A DNA stretch of 64,000 nucleotides from assembly GCA_024402115.1 (NCBI GenBank), contig JAKSJQ010000004.1, positions 1 through 64,000 of the forward strand. The letters run 5' to 3'. Below are positions 1-9,512 of the stretch, one piece after another. The notes beneath the pieces are model-generated. The model did not search any database. It was not told the origin of the DNA and saw nothing but the letters and a program-made list of their open reading frames with translations. Both the position numbers and the translations under genes were made by a program. This DNA comes from Bacteroidales bacterium. Its GTDB lineage: Bacteria > Bacteroidota > Bacteroidia > Bacteroidales > UBA932. Position 1 is the stretch's first letter, and every line of letters begins with the position of its first letter.

Positions 1-2416
1 CGAAGTTGTTCTCCTCGACCTTCTTCTGTGCCTTCTCGATGGCATTTGAAAGCATGTTGCTCTCGAGTGCCTCATCGTCCTTCATGCCGAGGCCGTCGAC
101 GACGCTGGCGATTCTCTCAGAACCGAAGAGTCGCATGAGCTTATCCTCGAGAGAGATGTAGAAGGTAGACGAACCTGGGTCACCCTGACGTCCGGCACGA
201 CCACGGAGCTGGCGGTCGACGCGGCGTGAATCGTGACGCTCGGTACCGATGATTGCAAGACCGCCGGCCTCACGTACTTCAGGAGAAAGCTTGATATCGG
301 TACCACGACCGGCCATGTTGGTAGCGATGGTCACGGTACTGCTCTGTCCTGCATGTGCAACGACCTCCGCCTCACGTGCATGCTGCTTCGCGTTGAGCAC
401 CTGATGCTGGATACCACGCATCCTGAGCATACGGCTGAGGAGTTCTGAAGTCTCGACGTCGGTGGTACCGACGAGGACTGGACGTCCCTCTGCGACGAGT
501 TCCTGAACCTTCTTGATGACGGCATTGTACTTCGCTGCCTTGGTCTTGTATATGAGATCCTCGTTATCCTGACGAGCGATAGGCTTGTTGGTAGGAATGA
601 CGATGACGTCAAGCTTGTAGATCGACCAGAACTCACCTGCCTCGGTCTCCGCGGTACCTGTCATACCTGCGAGCTTATGGTACATACGGAAGTAGTTCTG
701 GAGGGTGATGGTCGCGAAGGTCTGGGTCGCTGCCTCTACCTTCACGTTCTCCTTGGCCTCGACTGCCTGGTGGAGACCGTCGCTCCAGCGGCGTCCCTCC
801 ATGATACGGCCGGTGGACTCGTCGACGATCTTGATCTTGTTGTCCACAATCACGTAGTCGATATCCTTCTCGAACATCGCATATGCCTTGAGGAGCTGGT
901 TCACGGTGTGGACGCGCTCGCTCTTGATTGCGAAGTCGGCCATGATGGCATCCTTGCGCTCCTGCTTCTCTGCAGGTCCGAACTCCTGCTTCTCGAGGTC
1001 TGCGATCTGGGCGCCGACGTCTGGAAGTACGAAGAACTCGGCATCCTCAACCGCTGAGGCAAGCACCTCATGACCCTTATCGGTCATATCCACGGAGTGC
1101 TGCTTCTCATTGATGACGAAGAAGAGTGGATCGGTCACTATATGCATCTCCTTCTCGTTGTCCTGCATATAGTAGTTCTCAGACTTCTGGAGAATCTGCT
1201 TGATTCCAGGCTCGCTGAGGTACTTGATGAGAGGCTTGTACTTAGGAAGTCCCTTGTATGCACGGAGAAGAAGCTTTCCTCCCTCTGCCTCGTCGCCGGA
1301 AGCGATGAGCTTCTTGGACTCATTGAGGACCTCAGTAACGAAGGTACGCTGGCGGCTGTAGAGCCTCTCCACGTATGGCTTGTATTCTGCGAACTGCTGG
1401 TCGTCGCCCTTTGGCACAGGACCAGAGATGATCAGAGGGGTACGCGCGTCATCGATGAGCACCGAGTCGGCCTCGTCGACGATTGCGTAATGGAGCTTGC
1501 GCTGCACGAGGTCCTCAGGGTTCGTAGCCATGTTGTCACGGAGGTAGTCGAAACCGAACTCGTTGTTGGTACCGAAGGTGATGTCGCATGCATAAGCCTT
1601 CCTTCTCGCATCGGAGTTAGGCTGATGCTTGTCGATGCAATCCACCGAGAGGCCGTGGAACATGTAGAGAGGTCCCATCCACTCAGAGTCTCGTTTCGCG
1701 AGGTAGTCGTTCACTGTGACCACATGGACGCCCTTGCCTGCGAGTGCATTGAGGAACACTGGGAGGGTCGCAACGAGAGTCTTACCCTCACCGGTTGCCA
1801 TCTCCGCGATGTTACCCTCACGCTCACGCTCGGCCTCCTTGGTCGCTGCGTTCTTGCGGCTGTATGTGAGGACTGCACCTCCGAAGAGCTGGCAGTCATA
1901 GTGGATCATGTCCCAGGTGATCTCGTTACCACCGGCCATCCAATGGTTCTGCCAGATGGCGTCGTCACCCTCGATGGTGATGAAATCCTTGGTAGCGGCG
2001 AGGTCACGGTCGAAATCTGTAGCCTTCACGCGGATGGTCTCGTTCTGGGTGAACCTGCGGCCGGTGCTCTTCATGATGGCGAATGCCTCAGGAAGGATCT
2101 CCTCGAGAATCTCCTCGATCTGGTCGTCGATTACCTTCACGAGCTTGTCCGACTCTGCTGCGAGCTTCTCCTTCTCCTCGACCGGGATGTCCTTCTCGAG
2201 TTCATCCTTGATCTCAGCCACACGTGCCTCATTCTCGGCAGTGCGGTCCTTGATGAGCTGGCGGAGAGCCGCTGACCTTGCACGAAGCTCGTCATCCGAG
2301 AGCTTGTCTATCTCCTCATAGGCTGCAAGCGCCTTGACGACGTAAGGCTGGAAACGCTTTGCGTCGCGGTCGGCCTTGGAGCCGAATATCTTCTTGAAAA
2401 CGTCTGTCAGTGACAT
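1..2416 (-). CDS. secA: Preprotein translocase ATPase SecA (partial, C-terminus off the window)
   Basis: SecA is the cytoplasmic motor that drives unfolded preproteins through SecYEG. About 805 residues are visible, starting [16 protein letters not shown] at 2416. The nucleotide-binding fold is plain: Walker A MATGEGKT at residues 206-213, Walker [16 protein letters not shown] near 313, and the second-half helicase motif [14 protein letters not shown] near 735-748. The reading frame stays open to base 1, so the last part (helical scaffold end and C-terminal tail) lies outside the window. Bacteroidetes SecA proteins are usually about 1,000-1,100 residues, so a few hundred residues are missing only because of the window edge. 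A TAnnTTTG box lies about 85 bases upstream. Identification is secure. Confidence 0.97.
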   Translation of the reverse strand, partial: MSLTDVFKKIFGSKADRDAKRFQPYVVKALAAYEEIDKLSDDELRARSAALRQLIKDRTAENEARVAEIKDELEKDIPVEEKEKLAAESDKLVKVIDDQIEEILEEILPEAFAIMKSTGRRFTQNETIRVKATDFDRDLAATKDFITIEGDDAIWQNHWMAGGNEITWDMIHYDCQLFGGAVLTYSRKNAATKEAEREREGNIAEMATGEGKTLVATLPVFLNALAGKGVHVVTVNDYLAKRDSEWMGPLYMFHGLSVDCIDKHQPNSDARRKAYACDITFGTNNEFGFDYLRDNMATNPEDLVQRKLHYAIVDEADSVLIDDARTPLIISGPVPKGDDQQFAEYKPYVERLYSRQRTFVTEVLNESKKLIASGDEAEGGKLLLRAYKGLPKYKPLIKYLSEPGIKQILQKSENYYMQDNEKEMHIVTDPLFFVINEKQHSVDMTDKGHEVLASAVEDAEFFVLPDVGAQIADLEKQEFGPAEKQERKDAIMADFAIKSERVHTVNQLLKAYAMFEKDIDYVIVDNKIKIVDESTGRIMEGRRWSDGLHQAVEAKENVKVEAATQTFATITLQNYFRMYHKLAGMTGTAETEAGEFWSIYKLDVIVIPTNKPIARQDNEDLIYKTKAAKYNAVIKKVQELVAEGRPVLVGTTDVETSELLSRMLRMRGIQHQVLNAKQHAREAEVVAHAGQSSTVTIATNMAGRGTDIKLSPEVREAGGLAIIGTERHDSRRVDRQLRGRAGRQGDPGSSTFYISLEDKLMRLFGSERIASVVDGLGMKDDEALESNMLSNAIEKAQKKVEENNF

Positions 2417-2500
2417 ATCTTGTTGTTTTTATATTTCCATTTCCGGCAGCATAGCCGAACAAAAAATGTAGGCTATCTGCATTTTATTACAAATAACCTA

Positions 2501-2508
2501 CAAATATA
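2501..2508 (-). promoter_or_regulatory. Bacteroidetes -7 box upstream of secA
   Basis: On the minus strand the sequence reads TATATTTG, an exact TAnnTTTG match (the housekeeping sigma -7 element known from Bacteroides). No good -33 TTTG lies at the usual 19-21 base spacing. It would give secA an untranslated leader of roughly 80 bases. Confidence 0.5.
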
Positions 2509-2557
2509 GAAAGAATATCCGAATATCGGCTAATTCATTTCGTAGAAATGTATATCG

Positions 2558-3067
2558 CTATTCCTCCATCTGGAGCGTTTCCGACGCCGGATCGAATCCG
2601 GGATCAGGCGGCAGCTGTATGCCCTGTGCCACCGCGCCTGCTCCTGCAGCGACCGCAAGAGCGTCACAGCGCTCATTCTCGGGATGTCCATTATGCCCAT
2701 GAACCCACTGGAAACGCACGCTGTGCTTTTTCAGAAGCGGCAGGAGCTCCATCCACAGATCCGGATTCTTGACCTTCTTGAAGCCCTTTCGAACCCAGTT
2801 ATCGAGCCAGCCCTGATTGATGGCGTTGACGACGTATGAGGAGTCGCTGGTCACTATCACGTCGGCCTTGTCCCACTTGATGGCCTTGAGTCCGACGATG
2901 ACTGCGAGAAGCTCCATCCTGTTGTTGGTGGTACACGCAAATCCACCCGACATCTCCTTCACCAGGCTGCCGCACTTGAGCACGATGCCATAGCCTCCAG
3001 GGCCAGGATTGCCGCTCGAGGCGCCGTCGGTATAGAGCCAGATGATCGGTTTGCGCTGCTCTTCCAT
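2558..3067 (-). CDS. rnhA: Ribonuclease HI
   Basis: RNase HI degrades the RNA strand of RNA-DNA hybrids such as R-loops and Okazaki primers. The 169-residue protein carries all four carboxylates of the fold: Asp in YTDGASSGNPGPGG (about residue 14), Glu in NNRMEL (about 52), Asp in TSDSSYV (about 74), and Asp in NERCDALA (about 137). The histidine in VHGHNGHPEN is also kept. A short proline-rich C-terminal tail of about 25 residues follows the catalytic domain and has no obvious role. It starts one base beyond the pdxA stop, so the two are almost certainly one transcript. Confidence 0.95.
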   Translation of the reverse strand: MEEQRKPIIWLYTDGASSGNPGPGGYGIVLKCGSLVKEMSGGFACTTNNRMELLAVIVGLKAIKWDKADVIVTSDSSYVVNAINQGWLDNWVRKGFKKVKNPDLWMELLPLLKKHSVRFQWVHGHNGHPENERCDALAVAAGAGAVAQGIQLPPDPGFDPASETLQMEE

Positions 3068-3068
3068 G

Positions 3069-4151
3069 CTACTCGATAACCCTTCCTCCGCGAGGCTTGA
3101 TCTCGGTGTCAGGCATCTGGATGGTCATCTTTCCATCCTGGAGGTCATCGTATGCGACGCGGTTGTTGTACACGTCGATGGCAGTGTAGATCGCCGCCAT
3201 CATGGAGTGCGGATCCGCCATGTCGCGGCCGGCCATGTCGTACGCGGTGCCATGGTCAGGAGAAGTGCGGACAACCGGAAGTCCAGCGGTGAAGTTCACG
3301 CCCTGCTCGAACGCGAGTGCCTTGAAAGGAGTGAGACCCTGGTCATGGTACATCGCGAGGACTGCATCATACTTGCTATAGTTTCCGAGGCCGAAGAAGC
3401 CGTCCGGAGAGTATGGTCCGAATGCATTGATACCCTCTGCAACAGCCTGCTGCACGGCAGGGAGGATGATCTGCTGCTCCTCGTCTCCGAGAAGGCCGCC
3501 GTCACCGCAGTGAGGGTTGAGTCCGAGAACGGCGATCTTCGGATGGTCGATCGCAAAGTCCCTCTCGAGAGAAGCGTGCATGAGGCGAAGCTTCTTGAGA
3601 ATCTTCTCGGTGGTGATGCTCTTGTGGACTTCCTTGAGCGGAATATGTCCTGTGACCACGCCGACCTTGAGCTGGTCGCTGACCATGATCATCGCAACCT
3701 CGTCTACGCCGAACTCCTGCTCGAGATACTCGGTATGGCCGGTGTATCCGAAGCCCTCGTTGGTCATTGCCCTCTTGTTGATAGGGGCAGTGACGAGCAC
3801 GTCGATGTCACCCTCCTTGAGGTCGGCCACCGCAGCCTTGAGAGATGTCATAGCCGACTTCGCAGACTCGCTGGTAGGCTGGCCTGGCTCGACGAACACG
3901 TTCTCAGGAAGACAGTTCACGATGTTGACCCTCTTCTGGTGGATGTCCTTTGCGGAGCTGATCACGTTGGTGTTGATGTTCTCGATATTGTGGATCTGCT
4001 TCTTGTAGAAGCCGAAAATCTTTGATGAACCGTAGATCACCGGAGTGAACATGTCGAGCACACGCTCGTCGGCGAGGGCCTTGATGATTACCTCGTATCC
4101 GATTCCGTTGCCGTCACCCTGGGTGATTCCGACTATAAGTTTCCTTGCCAT
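3069..4151 (-). CDS. pdxA: 4-hydroxythreonine-4-phosphate dehydrogenase PdxA
   Basis: PdxA oxidises 4-phosphohydroxy-L-threonine with NAD in the deoxyxylulose-5-phosphate-dependent route to pyridoxal phosphate. At 360 residues it is slightly longer than the E. coli protein. Family signatures seen: N-terminal ITQGDGNGIGYEVI, the GHTEYL metal-site histidine segment (about residue 138), AMYHDQG (about 266), and the GTAYDMAG segment near the end. The start at 4151 sits 29 bases after a TATATTTG promoter box. It is divergent from recG and is followed at once by rnhA. No other vitamin B6 gene is nearby. Confidence 0.95.
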   Translation of the reverse strand: MARKLIVGITQGDGNGIGYEVIIKALADERVLDMFTPVIYGSSKIFGFYKKQIHNIENINTNVISSAKDIHQKRVNIVNCLPENVFVEPGQPTSESAKSAMTSLKAAVADLKEGDIDVLVTAPINKRAMTNEGFGYTGHTEYLEQEFGVDEVAMIMVSDQLKVGVVTGHIPLKEVHKSITTEKILKKLRLMHASLERDFAIDHPKIAVLGLNPHCGDGGLLGDEEQQIILPAVQQAVAEGINAFGPYSPDGFFGLGNYSKYDAVLAMYHDQGLTPFKALAFEQGVNFTAGLPVVRTSPDHGTAYDMAGRDMADPHSMMAAIYTAIDVYNNRVAYDDLQDGKMTIQMPDTEIKPRGGRVIE

Positions 4152-4180
4152 AATGGATTCCTCTGTTAAATCTTGAACTA

Positions 4181-4188
4181 CAAATATA
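4181..4188 (-). promoter_or_regulatory. -7 box for pdxA-rnhA
   Basis: Minus-strand TATATTTG, an exact TAnnTTTG match, lies 29 bases before the pdxA start. No -33 element at the usual spacing was found. Confidence 0.5.
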
Positions 4189-4211
4189 GCTGATTTTTTG
4201 GGACTTTTGAG

Positions 4212-4219
4212 TATCTTTG
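4212..4219 (+). promoter_or_regulatory. -7 box for recG operon, almost on top of the start codon
   Basis: TATCTTTG lies 6 bases upstream of the recG ATG at 4226. Transcription starting the usual few bases after the box would give a leaderless or nearly leaderless recG mRNA. Confidence 0.5.
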
Positions 4220-4225
4220 TAAGAT

Positions 4226-6370
4226 ATGATCCGACACAGCGAACTGGACACCGATTTGCAGTATCTGCCGGGCGTTGGGCCCAAGAGAGCGCAGCTTCTG
4301 CTGAAGGAGCTGGAGGTTAAGACCTTCGGCGACCTGATCCGTCTGTACCCGTTCCGCTACATCGACAGGAGCAGCATCACGAGGATAGCGGACATCGCCT
4401 CCGATTCGGCTGCGGTCCAGCTTCGCGCGACCGTCCACAGCGTAGAGCTCAAGGGCAAGGGGCCGGAGGCCGTGAACGGCAAGCCGAGCTTCGCAGGAAA
4501 GCGCCTCAGCGTGCTCGTGAGCGACGGAAGCGGCTCCGTCGAGGTCGTGTTCTTCAAGGGCGTGAAGTGGATGTATGAGCGTCTCCAGCCGGGCACCGAA
4601 TGGATTTTCTTCGGCAAGCCGCAAGCCTACAACGGGCGCTTCAACTTCGTCCATCCCGAGGTCGACAGCGTCGAGAAGGCCGTGAGCCAGGGCGCAGGCA
4701 ACCTCACCGGCGTCTATCCGAGCACCGAGAACCTGAAGAATTCCGGAATCACCGGCAAGGTCATGAACAAGCTCATGTCCGCAGCCCTCGCCGCATGCAT
4801 GCCGGAGATCACCGAGACACTGCCAGAATACATACTCAGGGAGAAAGGTCTGACCGACCTGCGAACCGCCCTGAAGAACATACATTTCCCATCCGACCAG
4901 GCATCCCTCGAAAAGGCCGTCTACAGGCTCAAGTTCGAGGAGCTGTTCTACCTCCAGCTCTCCCTGCTGAAGCAGAAATATGTGCGCAGCAGAGGTGAGA
5001 GAGGCATACCCATGCCGAAGGTCGGAGATCCGTTCAACCGATGCTACGAGGCTCTCCCCTTCCCGCTCACCGGCGCCCAGAAGAGGGTGATCAAGGAGAT
5101 CCGGGAGGACATGAAGAGCGGTCATCAGATGAACCGTCTCGTCCAGGGAGACGTCGGCAGCGGCAAGACCATGGTCGCCGTGCTCAGCGCCCTGATCGCC
5201 ATAGGAAACGGCTTCCAGGCGTGCATGATGGCACCGACCGAAGTCCTTGCCCAGCAGCACTTCAGAAACATCAGCAAGTACCTCGCAGGAACCGGGGTGA
5301 AGGTGGCGCTCCTGACCGGCAGCAGCAAGACCGCAGAGCGCCGCGAGATCCACGCCGGGCTGCAGGACGGATCGATAGGGATGATAGTGGGAACCCATGC
5401 GCTGATAGAGGACACGGTAGTGTTCCACAACCTCGGTCTCGCGATCGTGGACGAGCAGCACCGCTTCGGAGTGGAGCAGCGCTCAAAGCTCTGGTCGAAG
5501 ACAAGCTGCGGCATGCCTCCGCATGTGCTCGTAATGACGGCGACCCCTATCCCACGTACACTTGCGATGACCTTGTACGGAGACCTGGACGTATCCGTGA
5601 TCGACGAGATGCCTCCGGGAAGAAAGCCCGTCAGGACCATGCACATATACGAGAACAAGAGGCTCGCCCTGCATAATTTCATGAAGCAGGAGATAGGCAA
5701 AGGCAGGCAGGTTTTCGTGGTCTACCCTCTCATCTTTGAGAGCGAAAAGATGGACTACAAGAACCTGGAACAGGGATTCGAGGACATCGTAAGCGCCTTT
5801 CCTTTCCCTGACTACAAGGTCGCGATCGTACACGGCAAGCAGACCAACGACGACAAGAACTTCAACATGAAGGCCTTCGCCGACGGAAAGGCGAACATAC
5901 TCGTGGCGACCTCGGTGATCGAGGTCGGAGTAGACGTGCCAAATGCCAGCGTGATGGTGATCGAGAGTGCCGAGCGCTTCGGCCTGTCTCAGCTCCATCA
6001 GCTGAGAGGGCGTGTCGGCCGAGGCAGCGAGGAATCCTTCTGCATACTCATCACAGGCCAGAAACTCAGCAAGGAGAGCCGCCACAGGATCGAGCTCATG
6101 GTCCAGACCGAGAACGGATTCGAGCTCGCGGAGGAGGACATGAAGATGAGAGGTCCCGGCGACATCGAGGGAACCCAGCAGAGCGGACTTCCGATCAAGC
6201 TCGCAATCGCTTCGCTCGCAAAGGACGGTATCTTACTGTCCGACGCGCGTTCCTATGCAGACCTCATACTCTCGAGAGATCCGAAGCTCGAGCACCCGGA
6301 GAACGCCATGCTGAACGCAGAGCTGCGCAAGGACAAGTACACCGTAAAGGATTACAGCAACATAAGCTAG
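4226..6370 (+). CDS. recG: ATP-dependent DNA helicase RecG
   Basis: RecG is a branch-migrating helicase that remodels stalled replication forks and Holliday junctions. The 714-residue protein begins with a helix-hairpin-helix-like LPGVGPKRAQLL segment and an OB-fold wedge domain (about 60-160). The SF2 core has Walker A VQGDVGSGKT (about 306), the RecG-type box DEQHRFGVEQR (about 409), TATPIPRTLAM (about 438), and the C-terminal motif QLRGRVGRG (about 594). Length and motif order are normal for the family. The next gene starts 3 bases after its stop, so recG, the WYL protein and the S9 peptidase form one transcription unit. Confidence 0.97.
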   Translation: MIRHSELDTDLQYLPGVGPKRAQLLLKELEVKTFGDLIRLYPFRYIDRSSITRIADIASDSAAVQLRATVHSVELKGKGPEAVNGKPSFAGKRLSVLVSDGSGSVEVVFFKGVKWMYERLQPGTEWIFFGKPQAYNGRFNFVHPEVDSVEKAVSQGAGNLTGVYPSTENLKNSGITGKVMNKLMSAALAACMPEITETLPEYILREKGLTDLRTALKNIHFPSDQASLEKAVYRLKFEELFYLQLSLLKQKYVRSRGERGIPMPKVGDPFNRCYEALPFPLTGAQKRVIKEIREDMKSGHQMNRLVQGDVGSGKTMVAVLSALIAIGNGFQACMMAPTEVLAQQHFRNISKYLAGTGVKVALLTGSSKTAERREIHAGLQDGSIGMIVGTHALIEDTVVFHNLGLAIVDEQHRFGVEQRSKLWSKTSCGMPPHVLVMTATPIPRTLAMTLYGDLDVSVIDEMPPGRKPVRTMHIYENKRLALHNFMKQEIGKGRQVFVVYPLIFESEKMDYKNLEQGFEDIVSAFPFPDYKVAIVHGKQTNDDKNFNMKAFADGKANILVATSVIEVGVDVPNASVMVIESAERFGLSQLHQLRGRVGRGSEESFCILITGQKLSKESRHRIELMVQTENGFELAEEDMKMRGPGDIEGTQQSGLPIKLAIASLAKDGILLSDARSYADLILSRDPKLEHPENAMLNAELRKDKYTVKDYSNIS

Positions 6371-6373
6371 GAC

Positions 6374-7276
6374 ATGACTGGAGAACTTCTTCGAAAATAC
6401 ATCTGGCTGATCCAGACCTTCATCAGGGTCGGCGACAAGGGACTCACGCTCGACGAGCTGTTCGACAAATGGGAACAGCGCTGGGACACCCCGTACGTAC
6501 GCAGCACCTTCAACCACCAGAGGGGCATGATTGAGGACATCTTCGGCATCAGGATCGAGTGCGACCGCAGCACCAACCGCTACTATATCCCGGGCGGAAA
6601 GGACATGGTTGAGCAGGATTCCGTGACCAGCTGGCTCATCGACACCTTCACCGTCAACAACCTGCTCCACCAGAGCAAGGACCTGCTGTCGGGCCGCGTC
6701 GCGGTCGAGGAGGTCCCTTCGGGCCATGAATATCTGACCCACGTGATGAACGCAATGCAGGACAACATGGTCCTGAAGATCCGTTATCAGAAGTACAGCA
6801 GCGACGCCTCTTCCGAGCTCACCGTGTACCCGTACGCAGTGAAGGAGGTCGCGAGGCGCTGGTACCTCGTGGCATGGTGCGTCGAGAGGCAGGGAATGAG
6901 GGTGTACGGACTCGACAGGATCAAGTCCATGGAGGAGACCGGCGAAGAGTTCAGCATGCCTGCGAGATTCGACGTCGAGGAACTCTTCGCCTCGAGCTAC
7001 GGTGTCTACCTGAGCGAGGGCAAGAAGTCCGAGAAGGTCGTATTCAGGGCGGGAACGCTCGAAGCACGCTTCCTCAACGACCTTCCCCTGCACGGAAGTC
7101 AGGAAATTATCGATTCTGACGAAGAATACACTACCTTTGCAATCCGCGTCTGCCCGAACGAGAGTCTCGTGATGGACCTACTCGCACGAGGCAACAGGAT
7201 AGAGGTGCTCGCCCCGGAAAGCCTGAGGGAGCGCATGAAAGAAGAAATAAACAAACTTAGAAATCTATATGAGTAA
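6374..7276 (+). CDS. WYL-domain transcriptional regulator
   Basis: This is a 300-residue protein with the layout of WYL regulators: an N-terminal helical, probably winged-helix, region (1-75), a WYL domain with RRWYLVAWCVER followed by GMRVYGLDRI (about 155-185), and a C-terminal WCX-like extension from about 215. WYL domains sense small ligands or nucleic acids in regulators linked to DNA damage, phage defence and metabolism. It lies 3 bases after recG and its 3' end overlaps the peptidase gene by 8 bases, so it is translationally coupled. A link to DNA repair through recG is only an inference from position. The ligand and targets are unknown. Confidence 0.85.
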   Translation: MTGELLRKYIWLIQTFIRVGDKGLTLDELFDKWEQRWDTPYVRSTFNHQRGMIEDIFGIRIECDRSTNRYYIPGGKDMVEQDSVTSWLIDTFTVNNLLHQSKDLLSGRVAVEEVPSGHEYLTHVMNAMQDNMVLKIRYQKYSSDASSELTVYPYAVKEVARRWYLVAWCVERQGMRVYGLDRIKSMEETGEEFSMPARFDVEELFASSYGVYLSEGKKSEKVVFRAGTLEARFLNDLPLHGSQEIIDSDEEYTTFAIRVCPNESLVMDLLARGNRIEVLAPESLRERMKEEINKLRNLYE

Positions 7277-9503
7277 AACCTTCAATTGGATCCTCGGCCT
7301 CCTGTGCACGGTGATCCTTACATTCGCGTTCTACACAATGTTGAAATTCCTGACAGAAAAGCCAGAGAGCAAAGCCCAGCAGGAGATCAGCGTCGCGGCT
7401 CCTTTCACCGGTGACCACATGACCCCTGAGGTGCTCCTCTCGCTCGGTCGAATCACCGACGCCCAGCTCTCACCTGACGGCAAGACCATACTCTATGGCG
7501 TCAGCTACACCTCCATCGAGGAGAACCGTTCATGCCGCAACCTCTTCATCTGCGACACCGACGGCTCCAACCGCAGGCAGATAACCCATGAGGGCAAGTC
7601 TGTGAACAACGCACGCTGGCTCGACGACAAGACCATTGCTTACCTCCAGGGCGGTCAGATCTGGAAGGCTACCCTCAAGGGCGGCAAGCTCGTGAAGAAG
7701 ACCCAGCTCAGCGACGTGCCAGCAGGAATCGGCGAGTTCAAGATCGCCCCTGACCAGGCAAACGTATACTACATCTCTACGATCAAGAACCAGAAGCTCT
7801 CCAGCCCGGCGGACGCAGGTCTCGACAAGGCACAGGCCTATGCTACCGAGGACCTCATGTACCGTCACTGGGACCATTGGGTAACCGAGACCCCTCGTAC
7901 CTACGTCGCTCCTTTCGGCGGCGCGAAGATCACTCCGGAGAACTCTTTCGACCTTCTCGGCGACGAGCCTTACGAGCTCCCTACCGAGCCTTTCGGTGGC
8001 GCTGAGCAGCTTGACTGGTCACCGAACGGACGCTACATCGCATATTCTTGCCGCAAGCACATGGGTAAGGAGTACGCATTCTCTACCAACTGCGGTATCT
8101 ATGTATATGACATCGTGACTGGCGCGACCATCACCGTGAAGGGTGACGGCGGCTACGACACCGATCCTCTCTGGAGCCCTGACGGAAGCAAGCTCGCCTG
8201 GATCTCAATGCCTCGCGACGGCTATGAGGCTGACGCACAGAGGATACTCGTCTGCGACGTGAAATATTCAGCTGCCGAGGAAGGCCAGAGCGTGGGCATC
8301 TCATTCGGAGAGACCTGCGAGCTCGCAGCCGGCCTCGACCGCGACAAGTCCGGTCTCGTTTGGGACGCTGACAGCAAGAGCATGGTCTTCGCAGCCCTCG
8401 ACAACGGCACCCAGAAGCTCTATCGCGTGACCCTCGAGGACAGCCTCCGCCAGCTCACCGCCGATGACGAGCCTTTCGACTTCTTCAGTCCTTTCGCCAT
8501 CTGCGGCAACACCCTCTACGCAAGCAACTACTGCCTCAACCGCCCAGTCGAGCTGATCAAGCTCACCCTCGGCGAGCAGGGCTATGCCCAGTGGAACGTC
8601 CTCACCAAGGAGAACGACCATCTCCTCGGCAATCTCGAGGCTCCTAGGTCTGAGAGCGTATGGCTCGAGACCGTGGACGGCAAGCAGATGCAGTGCTGGG
8701 TACTTTACCCTCCTAAGTTCGACCCTAGCAAGCAGTACCCTGCTGTCGAGATCGTGCTCGGCGGTCCTCAGGGCACCAACAGCCAGGATTGGAGCTACCG
8801 CTGGTGCTACAGGCTCATGGCGGAGAACGGCTACATCGTGATCATGCCTAACCGCCGCGGAACCACCGCGTTCGGCCAGGAATGGAAGGAAGAGATCAGC
8901 GGCGACTATGTCGGCCTCAACATGCAGGATTACCTCACTGCAGGACGCTACATGAAGAGCCAGCCTTATGTGAGCAAGCTTGCTTGCGTGGGTGCTTCTT
9001 ATGGTGGATTCTCAGCATACATGCTCGAAGGCCTCCACGGCGACCTCTATGACTGTTTCGTATCACATGCCGGCATCTTCAACGAGAAGCAGATGTGGTA
9101 CACCACCGAGGAGATGTGGTTCGCGAACTTCGACAACGGCGGACTCAGCGAGTTTGCCTATACTCCTGGCCAGATGGGTGCCCAGGGCGACGGCGTGACC
9201 TTCGGCGGCCTCCAGCAGGCAGGTGCACCTTATTCTACCGCAGCCAAGACCGTGCGCCACTATGCGCATGATCCTGAGAGCATGGTACTCAACTGGCACA
9301 CCCCTATCCTCTGCATCCACGGCATGATGGACTACCGCATTCCTTACGAGCAGGGCATGGCAGCATTCAACGCCGCACAGATGATGGGCGTTCCTAGCAG
9401 GCTCGTGATCTTCCCAGAGGAGAATCACTGGATCATCCAGCCACAGAACTCGCTCTACTGGCACAGAGAGCTCTTCGGATGGCTTGACAGATGGTGTAAG
9501 TAA
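7269..9503 (+). CDS. S9-family prolyl oligopeptidase-like serine peptidase, membrane-anchored
   Basis: This 744-residue peptidase has an N-terminal membrane anchor (about residues 7-28), a WD40/PD40-type beta-propeller region with repeats such as WLDDKTIAYL, LDWSPNGRYIAYS and LWSPDGSKLAW (about 55-480), and a C-terminal alpha/beta hydrolase domain. The catalytic serine is in GASYGGFS (about 576), with an Asp in HGMMDYRIPYEQ (about 686) and a His in EENHWI (about 720). This arrangement fits acylaminoacyl- or dipeptidyl-peptidase-like S9 enzymes that trim peptides in the periplasm. Substrate preference cannot be read from sequence. It converges with recQ, 9 bases apart. Confidence 0.9.
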   Translation: MSKTFNWILGLLCTVILTFAFYTMLKFLTEKPESKAQQEISVAAPFTGDHMTPEVLLSLGRITDAQLSPDGKTILYGVSYTSIEENRSCRNLFICDTDGSNRRQITHEGKSVNNARWLDDKTIAYLQGGQIWKATLKGGKLVKKTQLSDVPAGIGEFKIAPDQANVYYISTIKNQKLSSPADAGLDKAQAYATEDLMYRHWDHWVTETPRTYVAPFGGAKITPENSFDLLGDEPYELPTEPFGGAEQLDWSPNGRYIAYSCRKHMGKEYAFSTNCGIYVYDIVTGATITVKGDGGYDTDPLWSPDGSKLAWISMPRDGYEADAQRILVCDVKYSAAEEGQSVGISFGETCELAAGLDRDKSGLVWDADSKSMVFAALDNGTQKLYRVTLEDSLRQLTADDEPFDFFSPFAICGNTLYASNYCLNRPVELIKLTLGEQGYAQWNVLTKENDHLLGNLEAPRSESVWLETVDGKQMQCWVLYPPKFDPSKQYPAVEIVLGGPQGTNSQDWSYRWCYRLMAENGYIVIMPNRRGTTAFGQEWKEEISGDYVGLNMQDYLTAGRYMKSQPYVSKLACVGASYGGFSAYMLEGLHGDLYDCFVSHAGIFNEKQMWYTTEEMWFANFDNGGLSEFAYTPGQMGAQGDGVTFGGLQQAGAPYSTAAKTVRHYAHDPESMVLNWHTPILCIHGMMDYRIPYEQGMAAFNAAQMMGVPSRLVIFPEENHWIIQPQNSLYWHRELFGWLDRWCK

Positions 9504-9512
9504 AATCTGAAA

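Noticed and set aside
1070..2275. Long open frame on the plus strand opposite secA (and similar ones opposite pdxA, recG, the ABC transporter and the nucleoside kinase).
   Set aside because: The translations are Leu/Val/Asp/Glu-rich with no family motif and mirror the codon bias of well-identified genes on the other strand.
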